The position numbers and the translations under genes are program-made. A stretch of DNA of 64,000 nucleotides, from NCBI GenBank assembly GCA_029168955.1, contig JAPDOI010000144.1, positions 248,001-312,000 of the forward strand. The letters are read 5' to 3'. How positions within the stretch are numbered: position 1 is the first letter of the stretch; each line of letters starts with the position of its first letter. Origin of the DNA: Aplectana chamaeleonis. Taxonomy: Eukaryota; Nematoda; Chromadorea; Rhabditida; Cosmocercidae. Below are positions 24,115 to 36,300 of the stretch, in pieces. The notes under the pieces were generated by a model, which searched no databases, was not told where the DNA came from, and saw nothing but the letters and a program-made list of their open reading frames with translations.

Positions 24115-27100
24115 CAATACCGGCCATAACTTCTGTCCCAAAGCGCGTCGGCGACGCGAAATCGCGTCGAAAACGCCGTTTTCGTTCGGAGTGGACTTTT
24201 TAAGAACCTGAGAAAAGCATTCGATTCCATTGATGAGGAGATTCCGATTATATGTTCAGACTTGAGAAAAACTCGAGTCTTAACCTAGTTATAGCCTATT
24301 TTCCCTAAAAGGAGTCAAAATCTTTGTGAGTGGTTACTTTCTGAATCTGAAAACACCAATCGCTTCCTCTCGTCGTCGTGATTCCAAAAATGTTTTCAGG
24401 TTCAGAAAAATGTTACTTCTTGATATAGTTATGGCATATTTCGCCCACCCAAAGAGTAGGAATGCTCCACCAATGGCGAAACTTGAACGTGAGCATCGCC
24501 AGTAGATTTGTGTTATAGTTCTGACTCCATAGCTGTATCTGTACCTGGAAAAGTGTGAGATTTGACTCTTAATCTTTCTTAGTTTCATATGAACTCGGTT
24601 TTGGCGATGGTCTCCCTTCAATTTCTCGGTTCTCCGCGCTCTCCACGCCATTGCTCTGCTCTCTCTGACGCACTCCTCGCTGCCTGTACTGCCTCGCTCG
24701 AAGACAGTCCCCCAAAACCGAATAGAATTCGAGGAGCGGAGACGGAGTGGAGAGTCAGTATTATGAAAGCCCGGTATCTGAAAGACCAAAGGTCGAAATG
24801 GGAGAGGAGTAAACATCATGGGTGTTCTCTGAGATATTGCTATAGCGAGACGGAACGCTGGTCGACTCAGAAAGGAAAGCAGTTATCTGAACAGGTGCAT
24901 CAGCATCAAGAGACAATCGGAACAGGAGTTAGCGTTATGGGTGGTTTGCCCCTGGTTTACTAAACCCTATTCTCACACTACGGTGAGTTATTCAGTGGTT
25001 ATAGACCACTCAGCCAGCGCGCGCGGTCGCGGCGCGCACAGCATTGATTCGTTTCCCACTCATAATTGAGCACTCTTCCAGGAATGCGGATGTAAAATCA
25101 TGTCATAAAAGAAAAGTATCGCATCCTCGTTTAATGAGAAAAATGCATTTTCACCTAGTTGAGAAAAATCCTCCGTATTAGCTCAATTTAAAAGGAAATA
25201 TCCAACAGTGCCATTCTGAAAATTCTCTGTTGTCGGTCAGTGATTCCGCGGATGCACAGCACCCAGTCAGCACGCGCGGTTCCGAAGCGCACAGCATTTA
25301 TTCGTTTCCCAGGTGAAGGGTGTGACTCATCATTGAGCAATCTTCCGGGAATCATTCAGTAGCAGGAAAATATTGAATTCACATTTATTAGCAAAAAAAC
25401 ATTTTTACCAGGTGAGTAAAATACTTCAACAGAGATTGCAAAAATATCTACAATTAAGGAAACAACAACTGAGCACAGGTTTCCAACCAATTAATAAAAG
25501 TTACTGTTTCCAATCGAACGCTTGGTTTTCCTGGCCAGCCGCTCCCTGAAGCTCATTGGGATCATTCAACCCGCGGATGTTCTTGCGCAGACGACGTGCT
25601 CTGCAGTTGAGCGAGTCCAACGCTCTCTTCCACATCTGCTCTCGGAGGTGGGCGGGTACGTCGAAAAACTTATGCAAGCACTAAAAAAGGTTCTAAGAGG
25701 TTATTGTATATCCATATAAAATTTTTCAAACTCACCTTCTGCATGAATTGCACTTTATCCGCGGACTGCACGCGGTCATCCAGTGCTTGGTCCAGCACGC
25801 TCGTTTGATTTTCGTAGATTTCTTCTCGTTCCTCGAGTTTTTTTTTCACAAACTTTAGCGGATTTTGTTATGTCTGTTAAAATATTTTTTCTACCTTGGT
25901 ACAATTGTGATTTTTGCTAATAAAACGTGGATTCAATACTTTACTGGTACTGAATGATGGCCGAAGAGTGCACAAAGATGAGTCACACCCTTCGCCTGGG
26001 AAACAAATAAATGCGTTCTATTGGAAAGAATAACTTTTATTAATTGGTTGGAAACCTGTGCTCAGTTGTTGTTTCCTTAATTGTAGATATTTTTGCAATT
26101 TCTGTTGAACTGTTTTACTCACCTGGTAAAAATGTGTTTTTTTGCTAATAAATGTGGATTCAATATTTTCCTGGTACTGAATGATTCCCGGAAGATTGCT
26201 CAATGATGAGTCACACCCTTCGCCTGGGAAACGAATAAATGCTGTGCGCGTCGGAACCGCGCGCGCTGACTGGGTGGTGTGCATCCGCGGAATCACTCAC
26301 CAACAACAGAGAATTTTCAGAATGGCACTGTTGGATATTCCTTTTTAAATTGAGCTAATGCGGATAATTTTCCTCAACTAGGTGAGAATGCATCTTTTTT
26401 GTAAAACGTGGATCCCCTTGTATGCATTCCCGGAAGATTGCTCAATGATGAGTCATTCCCTTCGCCTGGGAAACGAATGAATGCTGTGCGCGCCGCGGCC
26501 GCGCGCGCTGGCTGAGTGGTCTATAACCACTGAATTACTCACCGTAGTGTGAGAATAGGGTTTAGCAAACCAGGGGCAAACCACCCATAACGCTAACTCA
26601 TGTTCCGATTCTCTCTTGATGCTGATGCACCTGTTCAGATATCTGCTTTCCTTTCTGAGTCGACCAGCGTTCCGTCTCGCTATAGCAATATCTCAGAGAA
26701 CACCCATGATGTTTACTCCTCTCCCATTTCGACCTTTGGTCTTTCAGATACCAGGCTTTCATAATACTGACTCTCCACTCCGTCTCCGCTCCTCGAATTC
26801 TATTCGGTTTTGGGGGACTGTCTTCGAGCGAGGCAGTACAGGCAGCGAGGAGTGCGTCAGAGAGAGGAGAGCAATGGCGTGGAGAGCGCGGAGAACCGAG
26901 AAATTGAAGGGAGACCATCGCCAAAACCGAGTTCATATGAAACTAAGAAAGATTAAGAGTCAAATCTCACACTTTTCGAGGTACAGAAACAGCTATGGAG
27001 TCAGAACTATAACACAAATCTACTGGTGATGCTCACGTTCAAGTTTCGCCATTGGTGGAGCATTCCTACTCTTTGGGTGGGCGAAATATGCCATAACTAT

Positions 27101-27410
27101 ATCAAGAAGTAACATTTTCTGAACTCTAAAACATTTTTGGAATCAGGACGACGAGAGGAAGCGATTAGTGTTTTCAGATTCAGAAAGTAACCACTCACAA
27201 AGATTTTGACTCCTTTTAGGGAAAATTGGCTATAACTAGGTTAAGGCTCGAGTTTTTCTCAAGTCTGAACATATAATCGGAATCTCCTCATCGAGAGGAA
27301 TCGAACGGTTTTTTCAGGTTCTCAAAAAGTCCACTACGAACGAAAACGGCGTTTTCGACGCGATTTCGCGTCGCCGACGCGCTTTGGGACAGAAGTTATG
27401 ACCGGTATTG
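24115..27410. mobile_element. 3.3-kb giant palindromic transposon, TA target site
   Basis: Arms 24115 to about 25525 and about 26000 to 27410 mirror one another. Paired positions sum to 51525 at the points I checked across the outer arm. The ends are CAATACCGGCCATAACTTC and GAAGTTATGACCGGTATTG, and TA flanks both (24113-24114, 27411-27412). The arms differ by occasional substitutions, so they are not a simple assembly copy. Inside each arm a unit of about 230-245 bp recurs (CCTTCGCCTGGGAAACGAAT at about 25990, 26217 and 26460). The loop of about 475 bp holds a spliced open frame. TA duplication fits the Tc1/mariner superfamily or relatives, but no transposase was seen, so it is probably non-autonomous. 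Confidence 0.9.
25501..25852 (-). CDS. Two-exon open frame in the loop of the giant palindrome; unrecognised
   Basis: Exon 25852-25736 (5' limit uncertain) reads through KKKLEEREEIYENQ to FMQK, followed by a good donor (AAG|GTGAG). After a 55-bp intron ending TTTTTTAG comes exon 25680-25501: 59 codons, from CLHKFFDVPAHLREQMW to DWKQ, then TAA at 25503-25501. Phase 0 is kept across the junction, giving at least 98 residues, hydrophilic and basic with heptad-like acidic and leucine spacing. I recognise no family. The last codons lie in the repeat arm, so the arm boundary runs through the 3' end of this frame. It could be the remnant of the element's own protein or a captured host fragment. Upstream exons, if any, would fall in repetitive sequence. 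Confidence 0.4.
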
Positions 27411-27778
27411 TAGCTACCACACCGCAGAAGGCTGCTAATCATAATCGAGATTTCAAACTCATCGTTTTCATAATGTAGTCACCTCCCTTCTGAAGGTCCA
27501 CGGTGTGGTCGTCGTCAGTATGTGATTACTTATCAGAGTCTCACACCACTTTGCGTTGTTCAACAAAACTGGAACTCGCGGCGTTCGCACTTGTACTCAC
27601 GCCTCTGCGTGGCTTCCGAGTTCTTATCTAAATAGCAGTTGCAAAAGTCGCTCAGCAGTGACGGATATTAAGTGTGAAACAAAAGTTTGATCTATTTGCC
27701 CGTAACAGGAAACCCCGCCAACTTCAACAATGTTGTGCGCGGTGCTCTGACCGGCGCCCAGCCCATTTTAAGGCTTAA

Positions 27779-28236
27779 AGGCATCGTTTGCGCTGGAAAT
27801 CAATTCTCATTTTTCAGGCTCAATTTCATGATTGAGCCCGGTAGACCACCCTGATAAACTTTGGCGCGTCAAAAACGTTGGGCAATGAGGATGGAAGGCG
27901 TCAAATATGACGATCCGCCACCAATTCTCACCAGTCATCTAGCACTTTTTTCTAGAATGTTGGTGCGGCCGTAAGACAACATGAAAAATAGTTTTGGCAC
28001 GACCTCCACATGCAGAAAAACTCCGAAAATGACTATACGAGGCCTCCAAAATCAGAAAAACTTCAAAATGGGTTTTGGCGCGAAATTCAAATTCGTATTT
28101 AGAATGTGTTCCGATTGACTTTTCTTTACAAATGAAGGTTTTTCATGGGCCCCTTCGACATTTTCGTTCACTAGAGAGGACAAGCTACACAAAAACATGA
28201 AAAAATAATATACGGTTTTCGGCGCGTACGATGCCT
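27779..28236. mobile_element. TTAA-flanked AGGCATCG element
   Basis: Starts AGGCATCGTTTGCGC and ends GGCGCGTACGATGCCT, with TTAA on both sides (27775-27778, 28237-28240). A relative lies at 56099-56391. Confidence 0.8.
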
Positions 28237-28717
28237 TTAAAGCCACAGTCCAAGCTCAAAATCGATTTTTCGTTTTTCTGCTTTTCTTGGAGAAAATTTC
28301 ATGCTAATCACAATGGTGTCTCCAGAATCGCTCAGAACTCTCTACGAACTGAGTTACGGCTTCCCAAAAATTTAGAATTTGAACTAGTAAAAGTTCGCGG
28401 ACGAGTTGTCTCGAGCTTGTATTTTCTCGTTATTTGCAGCCATAATTCTGAAACAGTTTACAATATAAAGCCAGACCGAAAACAAAATGAAGAACACAGA
28501 TTTTGAATGAAACCATTCGCACGTCTCTTCCCTATTGAGGTCGGAAACCAGATAGTGGGCGTTGCCCATTTTTTCTTTCAAGGAGCGTGGTCGACTTTTT
28601 CTTTGCTTTTTCTTGCTTATTTGAGCGAATTGAGACTTCGCGCTTAGCAGGGTTGCTATAGACGGCGACCGGACCAAAATATCAAAAATTACCTCTGAGG
28701 TTGGACTGTGCCTTTAA

Positions 28718-29151
28718 AGGCAGGGTTCGCGATAAAATTGGTTGTTGTGCTATCCTCATGGACAGGTAGATCTGGGCATCTCAAAAGTGAAAGTAAGTAG
28801 AAAATTCGATAAAAAACGCTCAGAAACAAGTTATGGCTTGGTGTCCTCCCGCCCTCAATTATCGAGATTTGTGTAAAAGCCCATTTGTCAACTTTTGTTT
28901 TGCTTCTAAAACAATTTCTGAACATTTCTGGAGACTACAGATTATTTTAACAGCAAAATGAATGGCGGATAAGCTAGCATTAATGAAAATCGCTTGAAGG
29001 CCGGCCGACACCGGTAAGTAGCCGTTATACTTTGTTTTTGAGCGTTTTTTCCCGAAAATTTCCGGGTTTTTTCATTCAATTTTACCTTCGCGATGGCCAA
29101 ATCTACATTCTCATGAAGATAACTCAAAAGTGGTTATCGCGAACCCTGCCT
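28718..29151. mobile_element. TTAA-flanked AGGCAGGG element
   Basis: TIR AGGCAGGGTTCGCGATAA, mirrored before 29151. TTAA lies on both sides (28714-28717, 29152-29155). Confidence 0.85.
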
Positions 29152-29821
29152 TTAAGATACCGCACACCCCTCGGCTAATCTGCGCAGTCGACCGCGCGCT
29201 CCGCACTCAATCGGATCAGTGAGTTATGAAAACGAGATTTTCTACATGAATGAAACTGCCGAGAAGAATCCTAGGGTGCCTCATGTTTGCCCACCAGTAA
29301 TAAACGTTCTCTTTAGTACGGGTCTTCTAGGTACCATGAAAAAGGAACGTTTATTTCAGAAAACCAACCAAAAAAAATCGAGTTCATGGTGTGGGTGTGC
29401 AGTGTGAACACGCGGTCTCCTAAATGCTAACAACGATTAGCACAGCGAGCCCCAAGCCCCGCCCATTTTCACGAAGTTGTGCGCGCTCATCCTCAACCTC
29501 GTACTATTTTTCGGCGACGTTCTTTGCATTAGTGGAGTAATAATGCGCGCTTATTTACGGACTTTAATTATGCGGAAAATAACGATGGCTAGAATGTCAT
29601 TTGGTTACATGGTCGCACGAACATCCGTCTGGTAGACACACAAGATAACGCAACTTAACATATATGAATACATCTTTACTGCAGATCATTAGCACATTTT
29701 CTGGCGAAGAGAACGAGACAACAATTTTCGTAAATAATCACATGTGAACATTGCTAAGTACCTGAATGAGGGCAGAATGAGCAGCACTATGAACAATGAT
29801 ACAATCGTCATGGACAGAGTA
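29152..29821. other. No gene recognised
   Basis: No exon, tandem array or inverted repeat was recognised between the two elements. Confidence 0.35.
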
Positions 29822-30314
29822 CAATACCGCTCGTAGGATTAGTCAGAAGGCGAGCGAGGACGCGTTTCCGCGCCTTCTCGTCCCTTTCGAATAACTCAGT
29901 TCAAACTCAACTTTGAGCGAAAATATGGTGATATTCATTATCCTGGCGTTGAGGGCTACTCAACGGTATAGTCCGTGTTGGGGTTTCGTTGAGAACTAAA
30001 CAAGTTTGGCATTCAGCCAGCTATTTATCTACAGTACCGTGGCGAAGGGGCGCGGGCGCCTTGTCTGCGTTTCCTTGTGTCTGCTGCATATAGACAGCTG
30101 GCTGATTGCGAAAATTATTTATTTCTCAACAAAACCCCAAAAATGGTTATACCATTTTGTAGCCCTCCACGCCAGGATAATGAATATCACCCTAGTTCCG
30201 CCTAAAGTTGAATTTGAAGCGAGTTATCCAAAAAGAAAGAAAAATACGCCGAGACGCGTCCTAGCGCATCTTCTGACCAAATTATATAGGATACATCGTA
30301 TGGGAGCGGTATTG
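29822..30314. mobile_element. 493-bp palindromic element, TA-flanked, CAATACC family
   Basis: The ends are CAATACCGCTC and GAGCGGTATTG, with TA on both sides (29820-29821, 30315-30316). The arms pair throughout (GGTGATATTCATTATCCTGG on both strands). It shares its tip with the giant palindrome and with 48023-48809. It starts three bases beyond the stop codon of the nuclear receptor gene. Confidence 0.85.
30118..30123 (-). promoter_or_regulatory. Possible polyadenylation signal for the receptor gene
   Basis: AATAAA on the minus strand, about 195 bases past the stop, inside the palindromic element. If used, the 3' UTR is made mostly of transposon. Confidence 0.3.
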
Positions 30315-30318
30315 TACT

Positions 30319-33300
30319 TTACCGCTTCGAGAGATCATATAAGAATTTAAATTCGAGAAATTCATCAAAGAGGTTGAAGAGTTGCATGTCCTCGCGGAAC
30401 TTGCTGCAGCACATCTGAAAGAAGGCATTGCTAACAGAGTCGCGACTGACTCACACAACGCTCTACTTACAATCAGCCAACTTTCCCGATCACTTTTATC
30501 ACTGCTATTTCTGTCTGACATGTTGGGTCGTCGAGTCAGAGGGAGGAGTGTTTGCTTTAGAGTCCAGGGTTTAGTTGTTTTACTATCAGGTCAATTAGAG
30601 TGGTGTCGAAAGTGGAGCCCTTCGATGACTAGAAGGAGTAGTGGAGGCTTCCATAATATTCTCAACACCAAGAGGTGAAGCAGTTCATTCAAGGTAAGGG
30701 AGCATTGTTCTCTTCCTAATGAAATCCGGTCAGTAACAAATCGGTCACAAGTGAAAGAAAGGTAGTTTGTAATAAACTCGAAAGTAAGTACCTGGACGGC
30801 CCCACTTAACGTTACGAGCTCGCCGAATCGAATGTTGTAGTTGTCATTGCCGGTGATCCTGAAGAAGATCAGCGTAAGTGTATACTCTATTTCGGAGTAA
30901 ATTTTTATGTGTTCTTCGCATGCTTGTGCGGAAAAAGCATAGACACGTGGGGAAAGGAGGAATGACATGGGCGCGTACACGAACGCATTGGACCCGAGCA
31001 AATTTTGCTACGGAGTAGCGGTGACGATGTAAGGGTTTTTAACTACGCTGAATCCGATAAAAATAATTACGAAGCTTAAAAACTTCCGCAGATCTCGTTA
31101 CAATGGAAAATAGAGTTGGCCCTATCATTATGATACGGAGTGTAAGTTTAAAGTCAGTATCACGGTATACTTGTAAAGAAGGTGAAGTTGATGGAAAATC
31201 TTGGATCTTGCCTCCGTCGCAACTTTCTCAATAGTATCAGTGGCATCCGGGAGGCCTGAAAGGAACGAGATCAAACTGCACCGTTTCGAAAAATGTTCTC
31301 ATTACTTGATTCTGCGTGAATATGCCATACACGTGTTCATAAGAATATGAAAATATCGGAGGCCTTTTCAAGAATGTGAATTCCCTCCATAAAATTTTAG
31401 CGAATGAAAAGCAAAGCAATATAACCTACTAGGGTTCCAGAGTCCGAGCGCAAGAAGTGCTGCGTATTCCGTTTCGGTGACTTGAAGCTTATACATTATG
31501 TTCAGCGCGGTGATCCTTTGTCGATCATTCATGACACTAACCATCATTCTGAAATATCGTTATTTTCAAGGCAATGTCATTGATGTTTTGAAAACTGTTT
31601 TTGTAACATGTGTACATTACCATTCATAGGATTAGATCAGGAGTCACGCTGGGACGCAGTTTCGCGTCTTTAGCTTACTATTTCAAACACTTTTTTTCAG
31701 AACCTTTTTTTATATTTTAAAAGTTACTTAGGATTCAGGTGAGGAAGGTCATTCAACAATACAATGCTTGCTGGGGTTAAGATTTTGTGAAGAAAAAAAA
31801 AACGTTCGGAATGTGTCACATTGCATTACAGCATTCGCTATACAGTACACATTGGCTGTGCAGCCGCATACTGTATAATAAACCAAGAATTCTAATCGAA
31901 GCTCTTCTTTATCCGAAGGAATCGTACGCGCTGAAAACTAATAACCGTTTTTTGTCCTTAATCCCTTGCTTTGATAGGTCTGAAAACTCTAAAGTAGTTT
32001 GACAGACTACAAGCGTACCGTTGGAAGTATGCAGTAAACCAGATGCATGACACTGTCAAAAGGGGCCGGCCCTTCGTCGGGCATCTGTCAAAATTTGCCC
32101 ATCGCCATCCTATGCAGGTACAACTTCCTTGCATTCCCGCGTAACTGTTGAAAAAACAACTGATGCGAATTCAAATGCTTTAGTTTTCTGCGCGTATGAT
32201 GCCCTTAGGCTTGAGCTCTCTTAGGCATTATCATACTGCTGGATAGCCCCTCTCAAAAGGTTCCTAAACGCAGTGTTCCTGTAAAGTATAAACGGTCCTC
32301 GAGATTTCATCGGAAATCGAATATATCGGAGTCCATTGCTACAATTGTGGCGAGAGAACAGCTAAAAACGAGCCACAGATAGCCGGCCGGCAACTCTGCG
32401 CTATGCCCGCCCCGCCCACTCCCTCAACGGCCACCAAGGATGTGTGCGGGTAAGGCATCGCGCATACAAGTTTGAGGTCCGTATGGGGCTATCTACGGCT
32501 CGTTTTTGGCCGCTCTTTCGCTACTTTTGCTGCTATAGATCCCAGTACATTCTATTTCCGGTGAGAACTGGAAGACGGGTTTTATCGTGAGCACTGCCGT
32601 AAATTTATTTTTCAGATCGGGAAAAAATAAATCTGAAAGGAGTTAAACAAATGAGGATGCCTAGCCGCAAAAACGCGCTTTTCTGACCGAATACGAGCGA
32701 TAATGTACCTCTGCGAAATAGATGTGTATTCTCTATCAACGACAGTTTATGACCTTGTTGCTCTCTGATAACTCACTTCTCAAGGTCTTCCTTTTTTATT
32801 TTACTTGGTGAGGCATCGGCAAAAAACGCTGACATGTTGTTGGTGTCAATAAACGTCGTTTCCGTAACGACTTCCCTAAACATGATGTTGCTAATCTATG
32901 CATTGAGGAAGATAGACCTATCTTTAAGCACTGTAACAACAGTTTAAAACACACATATTTTTGTAGAACTCCGGCGGGACGAGGCGATACGTTCGCCAGC
33001 CACAGTCCAATATCCACATCAGGGGGATGTACGATTGAAATACAATCCACTGAAGCAGAAAGACGTCAATTCGGAAGCTTTAAAAAAATAAGAAGTTAAC
33101 GCTTTAACCTTTTCCTCTTGACTGAGTAGCGCGAATTCATCGAATGTCGTGTTAACAAAATCAGCCATTAATGACATCTGCGCTCTCATAATGTTCGATA
33201 CCGTTTGACAACTACCCAAGACGAGGTCCTAAAACAGCATAATTCTTCTATTACATTGCGACCCTTATATTATTGAATGTAGTTGGCCACAGCCGACCAA

Positions 33301-36300
33301 GTATTCGTCATGAGAAGAGTGTTTGAATCGCAGCAGCGGTATTCGGAGCCATTGCAGCTTGCTTTTTTGAAGTTCGGAGCCACATTCGACTCTGCTCATC
33401 GTGATCGATCGCTCAACGCTCTGCGAGCCGATGGAGTCCCGGAAAAGTATCCTCTGGTTCCCAGCCAGATTTACTCTGTCCCTCGCGCGCTTGTGCGGAG
33501 CGAGGGTAGAGACAGCGAGAAATTGTGGGGAGAAGGAGACGCAGCGTACGCACGCAGACGCACGCGACGAACGGAACACTCGGAAACAGAGGATTTGTTG
33601 GACTAATCGAGGACATGAACAAAGGAAAAACAGCAGCAGCTCGTACACTTGTCGGATTTACGTCAGCTCCAAAGATGGAAACAAAAGTAAGGCAAGAGGA
33701 GCTGTAGCAGGACCTTATCTTTCAAACTTCGCCGTTGGTTAGATCATGCGTATTGTTGTGGAACAGTTTCGCATAATTGGTCACGCCCACAGAAATTAGG
33801 CGATGAACGCCAAAGGATTCGTTTCCCGACATCTCAGAGTGTCCCATGCCTGCCTCCGGGTAATATTAATTCTTTTTAGTACGGGTCTTCCAGTTACGAT
33901 GGAAAGGAACTTTTTCTTCGAATAAACTCATACACTGGAGAGGGCTAACCTAGCGCAGCTCACAGGGGGCAGCCCTCTGAGCATCGACTTTGCCCCCCCC
34001 CCTCCAATCGGGGGGGGGGGGGCTACCGCCGAAGTGCGAATTTGGCTTGATTTGGGCCCTGCCGTCACTTCCTTGAAGAACTGCCGCCACTGCCCTTGAG
34101 CCTTGCCGTCACTGCCCTGAAGCCCTGCAGTCACTGCCCTGAAGCTCTGCCGTCAGTGCCCTGAAGCCTTGCCGTCACTGCCCTGAAGCCCTGCAGTCAC
34201 TTCCTTGAAGAACTGCCGTCACTGCCCTGAAGCCTTGCCGTCACTGCCCTGAAGCCCTGCCGTCACTGCCCTGGAGCCCTGCCGTCACTGCCCCAAAGCA
34301 CTGACGTCACTCTCTTCCCGGAAAGCGTAGCCGCTCTCCTGCAAAAGTATACTTTTTTGACAGGGACTCAAAGTCCCCGTCCGAACGCGGCTCTCTGTGA
34401 GGTAAGGCGCCTTTTATACCGTTTGAGCACGTGATTGGGAGATCACAGGAGAAATCACGTCAAATCGGGACAAAACTTGACGTGAATGACGATTCGTGCG
34501 TTTGGCCTACTATGCCTTCTCTGGCTTCTTTTGTCGTAAACTACCTTCTCCGACTTCTTCCAATCTTTTCCGCCTCTTTCTGTCGGGGGAGGGGAGGGGA
34601 CGAGCGCCGGAGGAGAGCAGGGGCCTCTCTTGAAGCCCCCCTGGGGGGAAGCCTCTGCTGTCGCTCCCACAAGTCGAAAACGGACTCTATTGTCCGGCGC
34701 TTGCCCCCCTCCAATGTGTGAGAACGACAAAAAAATCGAGTTCATGGCGGGTGAGCAGTGTGGACACGCGGTCGCAAGGGCAAAACAGGTGGGGGGCACA
34801 GTGTGGACACTCGGTTCCTTAGGTGTTAAAAATGTGGTGTATTGTGCTTCTCTGAGCCGAAGTCCGGTCCGCAATTGCGTCTCGACACGCTTTGCGGCCG
34901 CGCGCGTTCGAGTCGGAAGAGTTTTCAGCGCCGCAGCCGCCGATCTGTTTACTCTAGGTGGGTTTCAGAAACTGGAAAGTAAACGAAATTGGAAAAAACT
35001 ATAAAAAGAAATATCGAGTCGTCTTTGGAGCTGGAAACACGCCTGACTCAAGCGCGTGCGGCCGTAAAGCGTGTCGAGACGCAATTGCGGACCGGAATTT
35101 AGCCCAGAGAAGCACAGTACATGCATACATATTTGCACCGCTCGAGAAAGGCACTTTTCTGAAAATCTTCATTTTTTTAGGGGATGAACTAAACCGGTTC
35201 CTTCATGTTCCCGCATTGTGAAGTTCCAGACCTGATACCCTGGATGAACGAATTGGGGTGGATACGAATTCTCGCACCGCAGTGTAGTGCGAATTCCGGG
35301 AGCTGACATAGTTCTAGCATCTATGAACTACATAGTAGCAGTTCATCATGAGAAGAACGCCGAGTATATACTGTATGCATTTCTTACCACGACTCGCGGG
35401 TCGCAATTTGCATTTTGTCAGAGTCTGTAGGGGAAAAATAGGAACATACCTGCCCTCTGATGGAATCATCAAAAATACTCTTAAGAGATGGCCTGATCAT
35501 CGCCATTTCTGTGCTCTTTCGAACCGCGCATAACTGCCTGAACAGCTACAGTTCATAGAAAAAAACAATCCGCAGATAGCATGTCGTAACGAAAAGTACC
35601 TGTAATTGCGTGAAATTTTCTCCAGCAGATGAGGAATTTCAAGAGGTGGTTGGATTTGATTGGGTGTTTCAAGTGAATGTGAGTGAGCGACGGGTTCTAG
35701 ATGATCGACAAGTTGGAAAGCTGATGATGAACTTCTTTGCTGAAAAGGCTCGATATTAGTAAGCCGAACATGTGGATGTGTCGATTCGTGAGATGTAGGA
35801 GCATTATTAACCACGAATTCGCTTTCAGATGAAGATGGTGTTCCCACTTGAGCTTGGTTCTGCGATTCGAAGCCCTTCTCGCTTACTCGAGGAATGATAG
35901 GATCGCGTTTCGCCTGCACACCTACAACACCAGTTTTAATATAAAATTTATATCACAATGTTTATCCCTTCACAGTCCACTGTAACGGAAAAAGGGGGTA
36001 GTGGTCGTGATGTTTCCCAACCACAAAAGAGGCGGAGGAAGCAAGGGAGGAGCGAAGTACGTGATTGGGCTAGCCCCGTGTTTCGTCCAATCATGCGCTT
36101 AGCTCCTTCCTCGTTTCTCCCGCCACTTCTGGCCTTAATCCCTGCATTTTGCGTGTCCGGTTTTTCATTGGATTCATTGCCTCGTTGGATCCTCCTCCTA
36201 TTTCTATTCCTTCTTTTTCTTGTGTCTTCTGATTTTGAGCCATAATAGTTCTAGTAGAATTTCCCGAATTTCGATCAAAAACTGGAGGAACTCGCTTTCC

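Noticed and set aside
24334..24819. 161-codon open frame in the giant palindrome arm, with a mirrored partner at 26616-27029
   Set aside because: The frame is open on both arms because they are copies; no recognised motif and no splice sites link it to the loop exons.
34455..34874. 139-codon open minus frame in receptor intron 4
   Set aside because: It runs into the end of a known MITE and is proline/serine-rich from repetitive sequence.
35350..35425. A small extra receptor exon after 35450 (TLTKCKLRPASRG)
   Set aside because: Its use breaks the phase into the next exon (33228), while direct joining keeps the frame and the expected spacing.
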